DNA of 15,081 bases from JAAERC01 sp965602655 (GTDB lineage: Bacteria > Zixibacteria > MSB-5A5 > GN15 > PGXB01), in NCBI GenBank assembly GCA_965602655.1, contig CBFCZE010000065.1, forward strand, positions 1 through 15,081, in the 5' to 3' direction. A program made the position numbers and the translations under genes. Positions 7,157-15,081 of this stretch are shown here, piece by piece. The notes under the pieces are model-generated. The model worked only from the letters and a program-made list of their open reading frames with translations. It did not search any database and was not told the origin of the DNA. Position 1 is the stretch's first letter. Each line of letters opens with the position of its first letter.

Positions 7157-8458
7157 TTATCTTTTATTTTTGCCATAGATTGCTTCCCGATCCTCTAAAA
7201 ATTCTCCCACCACAAAATGAGAACCGCAGATAATAATAATATCGTCAGAATTGGCCGAATCAATCAACTTTTTGGCCGATTTATAAACTGATTCGGAAAC
7301 TCTGGCAACAAACTTATTCTTTTTAAAAATCGAAGCAATTTCCTGTGGCTCAATGCCGCGATTTGATTTAACTTTTGTTATTTCAACCGTTTTTGCAATC
7401 CGGATAATATATTTAATTGTCTTTTCAAGATTCTTATTTCTGACTGAGCCAAAGATTACATCAGCCTTCCGATCCGGAAAATTTGTTTTAAAACATTCGG
7501 TCATAGCCTTAACGCCTGCTGGATTGTGTCCGACATCAAGGATAATAGTCGGACCCCGCCGAAGTTTGATAATTTCAAACCGCCCGGGCCAAAAAGCCGA
7601 TTTTAAACCGCGCCGAATTTGCCGTTTATTAATATTGTACCCATTTTGATTTAGAATATTCGCGGCGGTTATGGCCAAAGCGGAATTTGATATCTGGTGA
7701 AGCCCGGATAACGATGAAACCAGATTGGTCATATAAAAGTTTTCGTTTTTATAATCATAATGAAAGCCGCTATCAATTTTCTTAACTATACCCGGCTTTT
7801 GATAGGTCAAAGGAGATCTTCTTTTTTTACTTATTTTAACAATTTCTTTACGCGGTTCCGGTTTCATGGTTCCAATCAAAACCGGTGTACCCTTTTTAAT
7901 TATACCGGCTTTTTCAAATGCTATTTTTTTGAGGGTATTACCAAGAATATTGGTGTGGTCAAACGATATATCGGTAATTATTGATAATTCCGGCAAAAGA
8001 GTATTGGTAGCATCCAATCGCCCGCCAAGACCGGTTTCCACCACGGCCAAATCAACTTTTTTGTAGGCAAAGTAGCAGAATGCAAGAGCCGTACAGACTT
8101 CAAAAAATGTAATCTTATTTTTTTCAATGACCTTTTTATGTTTTTGAATAAATCCGGCTATGTATTTTTTGCCAATCTCTTTACCATTGACACGGATTCG
8201 TTCCCGGAAATCAACCAGATGCGGCGATGTAAAAATTCCTACCCGATATCCGGCTTCGCGCATTATAGCATCAATATAAGCCGCCGTTGATCCTTTGCCG
8301 TTGGTTCCGGCAATATGAACCGATTTGAAGGTGCGGTGAGGATTGCCAACATCAGCCAAAAAGTTGCCTATATTTCTTATCCCCAGCTTGATTCCAAAAT
8401 GCTCCCGATCAAGGATAAATTTTAAAGCCGTTTGATACAAGCTTTGTTTGGCAGACAT
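7157..8458 (-). CDS. folC: Folylpolyglutamate synthase / dihydrofolate synthase
   Basis: A 433-residue ATP-dependent ligase of the Mur ligase superfamily. It adds glutamate to dihydropteroate and/or tetrahydrofolate in the cytosol, making and retaining folate cofactors. The P-loop GTNGKGS lies at 51-57, followed by the FolC-typical FTSPHLVDFRERI. VVETGLGGRLDATN, SFDHTNILG and ILDVGHNPAG are further family signatures of the central and C-terminal domains. Length is normal. Whether it has one or both activities cannot be told from sequence alone. It starts five bases after accD, an adjacency also known in Escherichia coli and many other bacteria. Confidence 0.96.
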   Translation of the reverse strand: MSAKQSLYQTALKFILDREHFGIKLGIRNIGNFLADVGNPHRTFKSVHIAGTNGKGSTAAYIDAIMREAGYRVGIFTSPHLVDFRERIRVNGKEIGKKYIAGFIQKHKKVIEKNKITFFEVCTALAFCYFAYKKVDLAVVETGLGGRLDATNTLLPELSIITDISFDHTNILGNTLKKIAFEKAGIIKKGTPVLIGTMKPEPRKEIVKISKKRRSPLTYQKPGIVKKIDSGFHYDYKNENFYMTNLVSSLSGLHQISNSALAITAANILNQNGYNINKRQIRRGLKSAFWPGRFEIIKLRRGPTIILDVGHNPAGVKAMTECFKTNFPDRKADVIFGSVRNKNLEKTIKYIIRIAKTVEITKVKSNRGIEPQEIASIFKKNKFVARVSESVYKSAKKLIDSANSDDIIIICGSHFVVGEFLEDREAIYGKNKR

Positions 8459-8463
8459 AATAT

Positions 8464-9303
8464 TTAGCTCTGAAAATATCTTAACAGAAGAATCAAAGTT
8501 TCTCGAAGTTTGCTTCGTTCCACAATTTTATCGAGAAATCCCTTTTCAATAAAGAATTCCGATGATTGAAAACCGGGGGGAAGTTCCTGGCCAATTGTCT
8601 GCTGGATTACGCGTGGTCCGGCAAATCCCAGAAGTGATTTTGGCTCGGCTATGATTACATCGCCCAGCGAAGCATAACTGGCCATTACTCCGGCCGTAGT
8701 TGGATTGGTCAGCAATGAGATAAAAGGAATTTTCTTGTTAGCTAAAACAGCCAGCAGGGCCGAGGTTTTGGCCATCTGCATCAGCGAGAGAATACCTTCC
8801 TGCATTCTGGCACCACCACTGCAGGAAGAAATAACAAGCGGGACGTTGCCATCAATTGCACGTTCAATGGCACGTGCGATTTTTTCACCTACAACCGAAC
8901 CCATAGAACCGCCGATATAGGAGAAATCCATTATGGCAAAAGAGACTTTAATCGAATCGATGGTGCCAATGCCGCAGATAACGGCATCTGTTAAACCGGA
9001 TTTTGCCTTGGCCGCCTTTAGGCGGTCCGTATATTTTTTGGAATCCTTAAATTTCAGGGGGTCCAGCGATTCAAGAGATTGGTCATATTCCTCCAATTCG
9101 CCGTTATCAAGGATAATCTTGATATATTTCTGAGAACTGATTCTAAAATGATAACTGCAGTTTGGGCAGACCCAGAAATTTTCTTCAAGTTGTTTGGTAT
9201 AGACAATTTCTCCGCACTCCGGACACTTTGACCAGAGTCCATCCGGCATCTCTTTTTTGGCCTGACTGGCAACGCCCGTCTTTTGTTTTTTAAACCAATC
9301 CAT
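8464..9303 (-). CDS. accD: Acetyl-CoA carboxylase carboxyltransferase subunit beta
   Basis: A 279-residue subunit that, with AccA, transfers carboxyl from carboxybiotin to acetyl-CoA to give malonyl-CoA, the first committed step of fatty acid synthesis. The N-terminal zinc ribbon is complete: Cys27-x2-Cys30 and Cys46-x2-Cys49. The carboxyltransferase core follows, with SSCSGGARMQEG and the LTNPTTAGVMASYASLGD segment typical of AccD. Its partner accA is not in the window. It lies eight bases after rimI and five before folC, with no promoter between, so its level should follow the whole operon. Confidence 0.97.
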   Translation of the reverse strand: MDWFKKQKTGVASQAKKEMPDGLWSKCPECGEIVYTKQLEENFWVCPNCSYHFRISSQKYIKIILDNGELEEYDQSLESLDPLKFKDSKKYTDRLKAAKAKSGLTDAVICGIGTIDSIKVSFAIMDFSYIGGSMGSVVGEKIARAIERAIDGNVPLVISSCSGGARMQEGILSLMQMAKTSALLAVLANKKIPFISLLTNPTTAGVMASYASLGDVIIAEPKSLLGFAGPRVIQQTIGQELPPGFQSSEFFIEKGFLDKIVERSKLRETLILLLRYFQS

Positions 9304-9311
9304 ATAATTAT

Positions 9312-9785
9312 TTACTCATCGTCTAAATTCTTGATCATAACCAGTGCATCTTCCGTTGGATTAGAATAATATTCCGTCCTCCGATATGCCTCATAAAACC
9401 CATAACTGGAATATAGACTAATGGCGGTCTCATTGGCAGGCCGCACATCCAGAAAAATATACCTGCATCTGGCCTTTTTTACAATCTTTAAGATATATTC
9501 TAATAAATTTTTGGCAATATTTTTCCTTCTGAATTCAGGAATGATAGCAATATTGGTCAGCCGACCTTCACCCATTTCAATATAAAATGATGCATATCCG
9601 ACTACCTGTTTTTCAACCTCCGCAACCAAAAATGTATGATTTTCATCTTCCAAACCCTCAATAAAGGCCTCAGCCGGCCAGGGATCGGGAAATATCTTCG
9701 CCTCCAGTGAAATCAGCAGACCAATATCTTCCTCTTCCATCGCCCTGATAAAAGGAGTAATTTTGGATGTTTTATCAGCTTTCAT
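9312..9785 (-). CDS. rimI: RimI-like GNAT N-acetyltransferase
   Basis: A 157-residue single-domain GNAT enzyme of the RimI family, which acetylates the N-terminal alanine of ribosomal protein S18 in Escherichia coli. LTNIAIIPEFRRKNIAKNLL matches the acetyl-CoA-binding motif A, and LDVRPANETAISLYSSYGF matches motif B with the conserved Asn and Tyr. Two departures are visible. The usual (Q/R)xxGx(G/A) pyrophosphate loop reads RRKNIA (86-91), with Asn for Gly. The Glu usual in LEVR, proposed as the general base in RimI, is Asp113. The first could weaken coenzyme binding; the second is conservative. Its start overlaps the tsaB stop as ATGA, a linkage to tsaB that is widespread in bacteria. Substrate is assigned by family and context only. 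Confidence 0.88.
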   Translation of the reverse strand: MKADKTSKITPFIRAMEEEDIGLLISLEAKIFPDPWPAEAFIEGLEDENHTFLVAEVEKQVVGYASFYIEMGEGRLTNIAIIPEFRRKNIAKNLLEYILKIVKKARCRYIFLDVRPANETAISLYSSYGFYEAYRRTEYYSNPTEDALVMIKNLDDE

Positions 9786-10447
9786 CTGGGTCTCATCACT
9801 GGAAAATTCTGAACATAAAACGGCTCAATCGAAAATAAATCATCGCCGCCTTTGATTTGTAATTTTTCCATCCCGGCAGATAGAAAATCATTTATCCCAA
9901 TTTTGTAGTCAACTATATTAATTGGGCTGTTTTCCGAAAATTGAAGGGTTGAAATATCAAAATCAATCCCATAGGCACCAATCTTATTAAGTTTTGATTC
10001 GACTTCGTTTGATTTTAATATGACGATATTACTTTCATTAAATTCAGTCGATTCAATTAATCCAAAATAAAACTCATCTCGCCGTGATGGAATCAGCACT
10101 GCCGTTGGGCCAAACTGTTCATATAGACCTTGAGCCACAGCACCAAAAGTCGAAATACCTATCAATGGAATTTCAAGAGCCGAAGCCAATCCTTTGGCCG
10201 CCGACAAACCGACGCGTAAGCCGGTAAATGATCCGGGGCCGGTGGAAATAATAATAGCCTCAAGAGAATCTTTATCTGTCGATCCAGCCTTAAGGATATC
10301 TTCAATCAGCTTGAAAATGAATTCTGCATGTCGGAAACGATCCTTATTCTCCCGCGAGATAATTTTCCCATCAGGAAGTTTCAGGCCGATTCTCAAAACC
10401 GATGTGGAGCTATCAATAGCAAGTATATTTCCTGGAAATTTTTTCAT
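9782..10447 (-). CDS. tsaB: tRNA threonylcarbamoyladenosine biosynthesis protein TsaB
   Basis: A 221-residue member of the ASKHA-fold TsaD-paralogue family. TsaB is the non-catalytic partner that joins TsaD and TsaE to transfer threonylcarbamoyl to A37 of ANN-decoding tRNAs. The N-terminus ILAIDSSTSVLRIGL is the phosphate-1-like strand pair, STGPGSFTGLRVG (68-80) is the family hallmark, and PFYVQNFPVMRPR is the usual C-terminus. Length is normal. It is six bases downstream of tsaE and overlaps rimI by four. TsaD and TsaC are not in the window, so the pathway must be completed elsewhere. Confidence 0.96.
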   Translation of the reverse strand: MKKFPGNILAIDSSTSVLRIGLKLPDGKIISRENKDRFRHAEFIFKLIEDILKAGSTDKDSLEAIIISTGPGSFTGLRVGLSAAKGLASALEIPLIGISTFGAVAQGLYEQFGPTAVLIPSRRDEFYFGLIESTEFNESNIVILKSNEVESKLNKIGAYGIDFDISTLQFSENSPINIVDYKIGINDFLSAGMEKLQIKGGDDLFSIEPFYVQNFPVMRPR

Positions 10448-10453
10448 AATTGT

Positions 10454-10900
10454 CTAATTTGAATTTTTAAAACTGATTTGCAGCTTACGTTTTGTTTCGG
10501 AAACAATTTCAATATTTATTTTGATTCTATTTTCCGGCATTTGATCTTCTGCCTTTTCACCCCATTCAGCTACGACAATGCCATCACGCATTAGATAATC
10601 ATCCCAGCCGATATTATGAAGCTCAGATGAATCTTTCATCCGATATAGGTCAAAATGATAGAGCGGGATTTGCCCGTCATACTCATTAATCAAAATAAAA
10701 GACGGCGATTTTACTAAATTGCCATCAATTCCCAAACCGGAGGCAATCCCCCTAATCAAACAGGTTTTACCGGCGCCCAAAACACCGCTGAAACTTACTA
10801 CATCATTTACCTTTAAAATTTCGGCCAAACTTTTTCCCAGTGATTCGGTTTCATCGGGGGAGCTAGTTTCAATATTAATATTTTCCCTTTTGGTTATCAT
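10454..10900 (-). CDS. tsaE: tRNA threonylcarbamoyladenosine biosynthesis ATPase TsaE
   Basis: A 148-residue P-loop ATPase that powers the turnover of the TsaB-TsaD complex in t6A synthesis. Walker A is GVLGAGKT (39-46). SPSFILINEY, PLYHFDLYRM and VVAEWGE are the characteristic TsaE segments, the last holding the conserved Trp-Gly-Glu. Length is normal. The ATG shares one base with the stop of the PorX-like gene (TAATG), so the two are probably translationally coupled. That ties tRNA modification to a signalling gene. Confidence 0.96.
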   Translation of the reverse strand: MITKRENINIETSSPDETESLGKSLAEILKVNDVVSFSGVLGAGKTCLIRGIASGLGIDGNLVKSPSFILINEYDGQIPLYHFDLYRMKDSSELHNIGWDDYLMRDGIVVAEWGEKAEDQMPENRIKINIEIVSETKRKLQISFKNSN

Positions 10901-12447
10901 TATTTGGGGGTCAGAACCGAAATTGGAATAACCATCTCTTCAAGTGAAATTCCACCATGCTGGAAAGAATTCTGAAACTGCTTAACAAATTCATTATAAC
11001 GATTTGGGTAAACAAAATAGAAATCCTGCTTGGCAATTATATAGGTCGTCGCCAGACTAAATTTTGGCAAGCGGTAGTCTTCCGGATTTTTTATTAAAAT
11101 GGCGTCCTTCGGGTCGCATTTAAGATTATTGCCGTATTTGTAACGTAAATTTGTTGATGTATCCCGCTTACCGTGAGCAACGGTTCCACGGGAGCAAAGA
11201 ACCGAGCCATGATCGGAGGTTACAATAACGGTAAAATCTCTTTTGGCAAATGATTTAAAAATTGAAAATAGCGGCGAATGAATAAACCAGCTTTTCATCA
11301 GCGATCTAAAGGCTGATTCTGATCCGGCGATTTCTTTGAGGATAACATTGTTGGAGCGTCCGTGAGCCATTATATCGAGAAAGTTAAAAACATAGGCAAC
11401 CATCTGCGATTGAAAATAATTGCCGACTCTTTTGGCCAGCGCATCACCCTCGGTATTATCAAAAATCTTTTCATAGCGAATACTGCCATTAATTTCAACT
11501 TTTTCTCGCACCAAAAGATCGGCAAGCAGATTGTCTTCATTACGATTCAGCGAACCCTCATCTCCCTCGCGCCACCCTTCCGGGTATTTTTTGGCAACGG
11601 CATCAGGAAACTCACCGCTAAAAAGAGCGTTGCGGGCAAATGGTGTGGCGCTGGGTACTATGGAAAAATATAAATCCCGCGAAATATTATAAAATTCGGC
11701 CAATAATGATTCAATCGTCAGCCATTGATCAAGCCGCATGCAGTCAACCACAATCAGAAGAACCTTACGGCCATCCTTTAAAATCGGAATCATATATTTT
11801 TTCAAAATATCGGGCGACATCAAAGGACGATTCTCGGCAAACAGCCAGCCCTGGTAATGTTTTTCAAAATATTTTGTAAACTCGGTGTTCCATTCTTTTC
11901 GGGTTCCTACATGCGTTTGCAGAAGTCCTTCATCCGGATTGGCATCCAGTTCAACATCCCATGTGGCTAATATCTGCGCCGCTTCGAGCCAGTCTTCGGG
12001 TTCGATATTACCATACAGCTTTTGGTTAAACCTATTCAGTCCGGTGATGTACCGTTTCATATGACTTTCAGATACTATTTTACCGGCATCAAGCAGTCGT
12101 TTGGCGACAATCAAGACCTGCGACGGATTAACCGGCTTGACAAGATAGTCATCTATTTTCTGTCCGATAGCATCCTCCATCAGAGATTCCTCCTCCGATT
12201 TTGTCACCATTACTACCGGCAGATGCGGCCGTATTTCCTTAATCTCCTCAAGCGTAGCTAATCCATCTTTGCCCGGCATCATTTCATCGAGTAAAACCAA
12301 ATCAAAATGATTATTTTTTACCTTTTCGACGGCATCGTCGCCGGACATCGATTCGGCCACTTCAAACCCCTTCTGTTTTAAAAACATAATATGCGGTTTG
12401 AGAGAATCAATCTCGTCATCGACCCATAGTATCTTTTTGCTCGTCAT
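10900..12447 (-). CDS. porX: PorX-like response regulator with a PglZ/alkaline-phosphatase-type domain
   Basis: A 515-residue protein of the layout known from PorX, which controls type IX secretion genes in Porphyromonas. The receiver (1-120) has DDE at 10-12, acceptor Asp54 (LLDEMMPGKDG), Thr82 and Lys104 in the PorX-typical DDYLVKPVNPSQ. A helical linker (about 120-220) leads to the phosphohydrolase domain. There the superfamily's metal and nucleophile residues are all present: Asp235 (VVDCMRLDQW), Thr268 (PSATPFARN), Asp358 and His362 (DIMAH), Asp412-His413 (SDHGS) and His425 (AHGK). A Zn-dependent phosphodiesterase acting on oligonucleotide signals is therefore plausible by analogy with PorX. 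No DNA-binding helix-turn-helix is obvious. It follows the kinase gene by 31 bases, with GGAAA before the ATG. No type IX secretion genes are seen here. Confidence 0.9.
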   Translation of the reverse strand: MTSKKILWVDDEIDSLKPHIMFLKQKGFEVAESMSGDDAVEKVKNNHFDLVLLDEMMPGKDGLATLEEIKEIRPHLPVVMVTKSEEESLMEDAIGQKIDDYLVKPVNPSQVLIVAKRLLDAGKIVSESHMKRYITGLNRFNQKLYGNIEPEDWLEAAQILATWDVELDANPDEGLLQTHVGTRKEWNTEFTKYFEKHYQGWLFAENRPLMSPDILKKYMIPILKDGRKVLLIVVDCMRLDQWLTIESLLAEFYNISRDLYFSIVPSATPFARNALFSGEFPDAVAKKYPEGWREGDEGSLNRNEDNLLADLLVREKVEINGSIRYEKIFDNTEGDALAKRVGNYFQSQMVAYVFNFLDIMAHGRSNNVILKEIAGSESAFRSLMKSWFIHSPLFSIFKSFAKRDFTVIVTSDHGSVLCSRGTVAHGKRDTSTNLRYKYGNNLKCDPKDAILIKNPEDYRLPKFSLATTYIIAKQDFYFVYPNRYNEFVKQFQNSFQHGGISLEEMVIPISVLTPK

Positions 12448-12478
12448 ATGTTAAATTTCCAACTCTTTCGTTTCCCGG

Positions 12479-13774
12479 TCAAATATCAATATCCGACCTC
12501 TTCCATTTATTATACCGATATCGATCAACTTTGTCCGATGATTTAACCGGAAAAATAATCCGAAATATTGTATTACCGGGTTGAGATTTTACCAGTATAA
12601 TCTTCCCTCGATGATACTCCTCAACAATCCGTTTGGTAAGTGTCAGACCGAGTCCCCAACCCCTCTTTTTGGTGCTGAACCCCGGGCGGAATATTTTGCG
12701 GACGATTCCAATCGGAATTCCCTTGCCGTTATCGGTTAATTCGATAACAATGTATCGGCCGTTTTCAACTTGAGTTGTTTTTAATTCAATCTGCCCGGTT
12801 TGAGGGTCGACCGCCTGCAGACTGTTTTTTATCAAATTTTCAATAACCCACGCAAAGAGTTCGCCGTTTAATGATACGAGGGGAATCTCACCTTTTTTAA
12901 AATGTATTTCCAGTCCCTGACCATCAAAAGGAAGTCTTCTGCGAAAATAGTTAACCGTCTCCCCCAAAAGCTCATTCATATCAACTTCGGTATAATCGGG
13001 CTTCGAGCCAATCTGTCCGAACCGGTTGGCCACTCGCCGGAGACGTTTAACATCGGTTTTCATTTGAGAAAATATTTCATCTTCGCCAAACCCTGTTTGA
13101 TTTTCAGTATCGGATTTTTTTGCCTTGCCGGCTGATAATAGCTCCAGCCATCCCATAAGTGAGGAAATCGGCGTTCCCAACTGATGCGCCGCCTCTTTGG
13201 CCATGCCGACCCAAATATGCCGTTCCTCGGAGCGACGAATATTTTGAAAACCGATAAATCCGATAATCAGAAATGCCAGAACCAGACCGATTTCAATAAA
13301 CGGCATCATTTGAAGCTGATGGATAACTTTTGAGTCACCGTAATAAAAATAAGAAATTACTATCTCTTCAAAGTATAGAGGAAATTCACCCTTATCTTCT
13401 TTCATTTCCTGAACTAGGGCCTTAACTTTTCGGAGGGTCTTCTCGGATGGATCATTATCCACAATACCGCTTATGTTCCGCCAGAAAACCGGTTCGCCGT
13501 CGGTGCCGGTAATTACGACCGGGAAATTTGCCTTTTTGATGACCTCTTCAAAGATTACCTGTACCTCCTGACCGGTACTGCTTTCATTTGCCGCCAACTG
13601 CCACAGGCGAACATACGACGTCACCATCTGTTCGGCATCGGCTTTTAATTGCCTGACAACGTCCAGAGTATACCAGGTAAAAACTATCGATATCGCAACT
13701 ATTCCAACCAGAAGAAACAGCTTAAAAATAGTCGTTCCTCCGACGGACATTCTTATATTATCAGGATTTTTCAC
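12479..13774 (-). CDS. Membrane sensor histidine kinase, PorY-like
   Basis: A 431-residue kinase with two predicted membrane helices (about 15-37 and 157-178) flanking an extracytoplasmic sensor of about 120 residues that I cannot assign to a family. There is no HAMP domain: only about 20 residues separate the second helix from His197 in the H-box KEAAHQLGTPISSL. That AHQLGTP form is typical of PorY-like kinases of Bacteroidetes and relatives. The HATPase has WVIENLIKNSLQAV (N-box), DNGKGIP and a GWGLGLTLTKRIVEEY G2 region. The start is a GTG overlapping the serS stop as GTGA; an ATG at residue 9 is an alternative. The PorX-like regulator next door is the obvious partner. Phosphotransfer between them is inferred from adjacency. 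Confidence 0.92.
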   Translation of the reverse strand: MKNPDNIRMSVGGTTIFKLFLLVGIVAISIVFTWYTLDVVRQLKADAEQMVTSYVRLWQLAANESSTGQEVQVIFEEVIKKANFPVVITGTDGEPVFWRNISGIVDNDPSEKTLRKVKALVQEMKEDKGEFPLYFEEIVISYFYYGDSKVIHQLQMMPFIEIGLVLAFLIIGFIGFQNIRRSEERHIWVGMAKEAAHQLGTPISSLMGWLELLSAGKAKKSDTENQTGFGEDEIFSQMKTDVKRLRRVANRFGQIGSKPDYTEVDMNELLGETVNYFRRRLPFDGQGLEIHFKKGEIPLVSLNGELFAWVIENLIKNSLQAVDPQTGQIELKTTQVENGRYIVIELTDNGKGIPIGIVRKIFRPGFSTKKRGWGLGLTLTKRIVEEYHRGKIILVKSQPGNTIFRIIFPVKSSDKVDRYRYNKWKRSDIDI

Positions 13775-15042
13775 TTCTTTGAAATCTCGGTTAAGCCGCC
13801 CATATATGGTCGCAGAACTTCGGGGATTACCACCGTTCCGTAATCTGTCTGATAGTCTTCCAGTATGGCCGAAATTAACCGGGGCAAAGCCAATCCGGAA
13901 CCATTTAGAGTATGGACAAACTGTAATTTCTTATTTTTATCCCGAAAACGGGTATTCATCCGCCGCGCCTGAAAATCAAGGAAATTGGAAACCGAAGAAA
14001 TTTCCAAAAATTTTGCCACTCCGGCCGACCAGATTTCTATGTCATAACATTTCGCTGCCGCAAATGAGAGGTCGCCGGTGGCAAGTATTCTTACGCGATA
14101 TGGAATATTAAGCGCCCGGACAATTTTTTCAGCCTGGGCCAAAAGTGTTTCGTGCTCATCCTTTGAATTATCCGGATGGACAATTTTCACCAATTCTACT
14201 TTGTCAAACTGATGAACCCTCAACAGACCGCGTGTATCTTTTCCGGCCGCTCCGGCCTCGCGTCGAAAGCAATTGGTCGCGGCCATATAATATTTTGGTA
14301 ATTGATCCTCAGATAAAATTTCATCGCGATGCAAATTAGTAAGCGGAACTTCTCCGGTCGGAATTAAATATAAACCGTCCTCTTTGAGAAAATACATATC
14401 ATCGCTTAGCTTCGGAAGCTGTCCGGTTCCGGTCATAGCGGCGGTGCCGGCCACAACCGGAGCAACGACCTCAGTAAACCCATCCCGGGCATGTGTATCA
14501 AGCATAAATGCTATCAACGCTCGCTGAAGCCTGGCCCCCGGGCCCTTTAACACATAAAATCCCGAGCCGCTGACTTTTGATCCCGCGACAAGATCAATAA
14601 TATCTAATTTCTCTCCCAGCTCCCAGTGCGGCAATGGTTCAAAATCAGGCTTTTCGACTTTGCCCCATTCCTTAATGGTAACATTGCTTTCCTCATCGGC
14701 ACCGACCGGAACCGTATCATCGGGTATATTAGGAACTCGTAATAAATGATAATCGAGCGCCTCTTTCACTGATCTAAGATTGTTATCCATTTCAGCAATC
14801 TTTTGCCCGACCTCTTTCATCCGGGCGATATCATCTGAGGCATCTTCTTTATTTTTTTTCTTCCCGGCTATCTGTTCGGAAACTTTGTTTTTTAAGGCTT
14901 TTAATTCCTCAACTTCGGCTATAACGGTGCGTCTTTTTTTATCCAGTTCAAGAATTTTATCGATATCAGCCGATTCATTCTTATTTTCTATCGCCTTACG
15001 AACCAGATCCGGATTTTCCCTGATATATTTAAGATCCAGCAT
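13771..15042 (-). CDS. serS: Seryl-tRNA synthetase
   Basis: A 423-residue class II aminoacyl-tRNA synthetase that charges tRNA-Ser (and tRNA-Sec) with serine. The N-terminal arm (about 28-100) is a highly charged coiled coil that grips the tRNA long variable arm. The catalytic domain has PTGEVPLTN (about 228-236, the TxE serine-binding region), motif 2 FRREAG (259-264) and motif 3 NGSGLALPR (380-388). FLEISSVSNFLDFQARRMNTR is also typical. Length is normal and all catalytic motifs are intact. It is the first gene of the run inside the window; GGGAAAGAG precedes the ATG. Its promoter is probably at or beyond the right edge: the 39 bases upstream show nothing convincing. Confidence 0.98.
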   Translation of the reverse strand: MLDLKYIRENPDLVRKAIENKNESADIDKILELDKKRRTVIAEVEELKALKNKVSEQIAGKKKNKEDASDDIARMKEVGQKIAEMDNNLRSVKEALDYHLLRVPNIPDDTVPVGADEESNVTIKEWGKVEKPDFEPLPHWELGEKLDIIDLVAGSKVSGSGFYVLKGPGARLQRALIAFMLDTHARDGFTEVVAPVVAGTAAMTGTGQLPKLSDDMYFLKEDGLYLIPTGEVPLTNLHRDEILSEDQLPKYYMAATNCFRREAGAAGKDTRGLLRVHQFDKVELVKIVHPDNSKDEHETLLAQAEKIVRALNIPYRVRILATGDLSFAAAKCYDIEIWSAGVAKFLEISSVSNFLDFQARRMNTRFRDKNKKLQFVHTLNGSGLALPRLISAILEDYQTDYGTVVIPEVLRPYMGGLTEISKK

Positions 15043-15081
15043 ACTCTTTCCCGCTATTGAAAAGTATTATCAAGCAATAAC

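Noticed and set aside
10900..12447. PglZ-type domain as a sign of a BREX phage-defence system
   Set aside because: The domain is fused to a receiver with PorX-specific segments and sits between a histidine kinase and tsaE. No BrxL, BrxC, PglX methylase or other BREX gene is present.

Overview
This window is a compact, moderately AT-rich bacterial chromosome segment. Apart from a gene tail at the left edge, every recognisable gene is on the minus strand and is read from right to left. The lineage is most plausibly in the FCB group (Bacteroidetes relatives, perhaps a Zixibacteria-like candidate phylum). Two things suggest this: a PorX-type response regulator with a PglZ/alkaline-phosphatase-superfamily domain beside a PorY-like kinase, and a C-terminal dockerin-like tail of the 'LDIVYLINYKYK' type. 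This placement is inference from familiar gene families, not a database result.

In order of transcription: serS (seryl-tRNA synthetase, 15042-13771); a membrane histidine kinase (13774-12479); a PorX-like REC+PglZ regulator (12447-10900); tsaE, tsaB and rimI (10900-9312; t6A tRNA modification and N-terminal acetylation); accD and folC (9303-7157; malonyl-CoA and folate synthesis); a soluble PAS3-GAF histidine kinase (7122-4588); a REC-GAF-GAF-histidine kinase (4604-2475); and an NtrC-type sigma-54 activator (2374-959). From serS to the REC-kinase, neighbouring genes overlap or are at most about 34 bases apart, so ten genes are probably co-transcribed. The activator follows after a 100-base gap that may hold its own promoter.

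Two signalling modules sit in this housekeeping operon. One is a membrane kinase plus REC-phosphohydrolase pair (PorY/PorX-like). The other is a three-protein soluble cascade whose architecture (kinase, receiver-kinase, receiver-AAA+-Fis) suggests serial phosphotransfer ending in sigma-54-dependent transcription.

To the left is a 275-base non-coding region (684-958) with a possible terminator, a 20-base palindrome and a strong sigma-70-like promoter overlapped by an inverted repeat. It precedes a small monocistronic gene for a degenerate, signature-less GGDEF domain (662-201). A strong bidirectional terminator (149-174) separates this gene from the converging end of a plus-strand dockerin-tailed protein (1-107). 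No RNA genes, insertion sequences or CRISPR arrays were seen.
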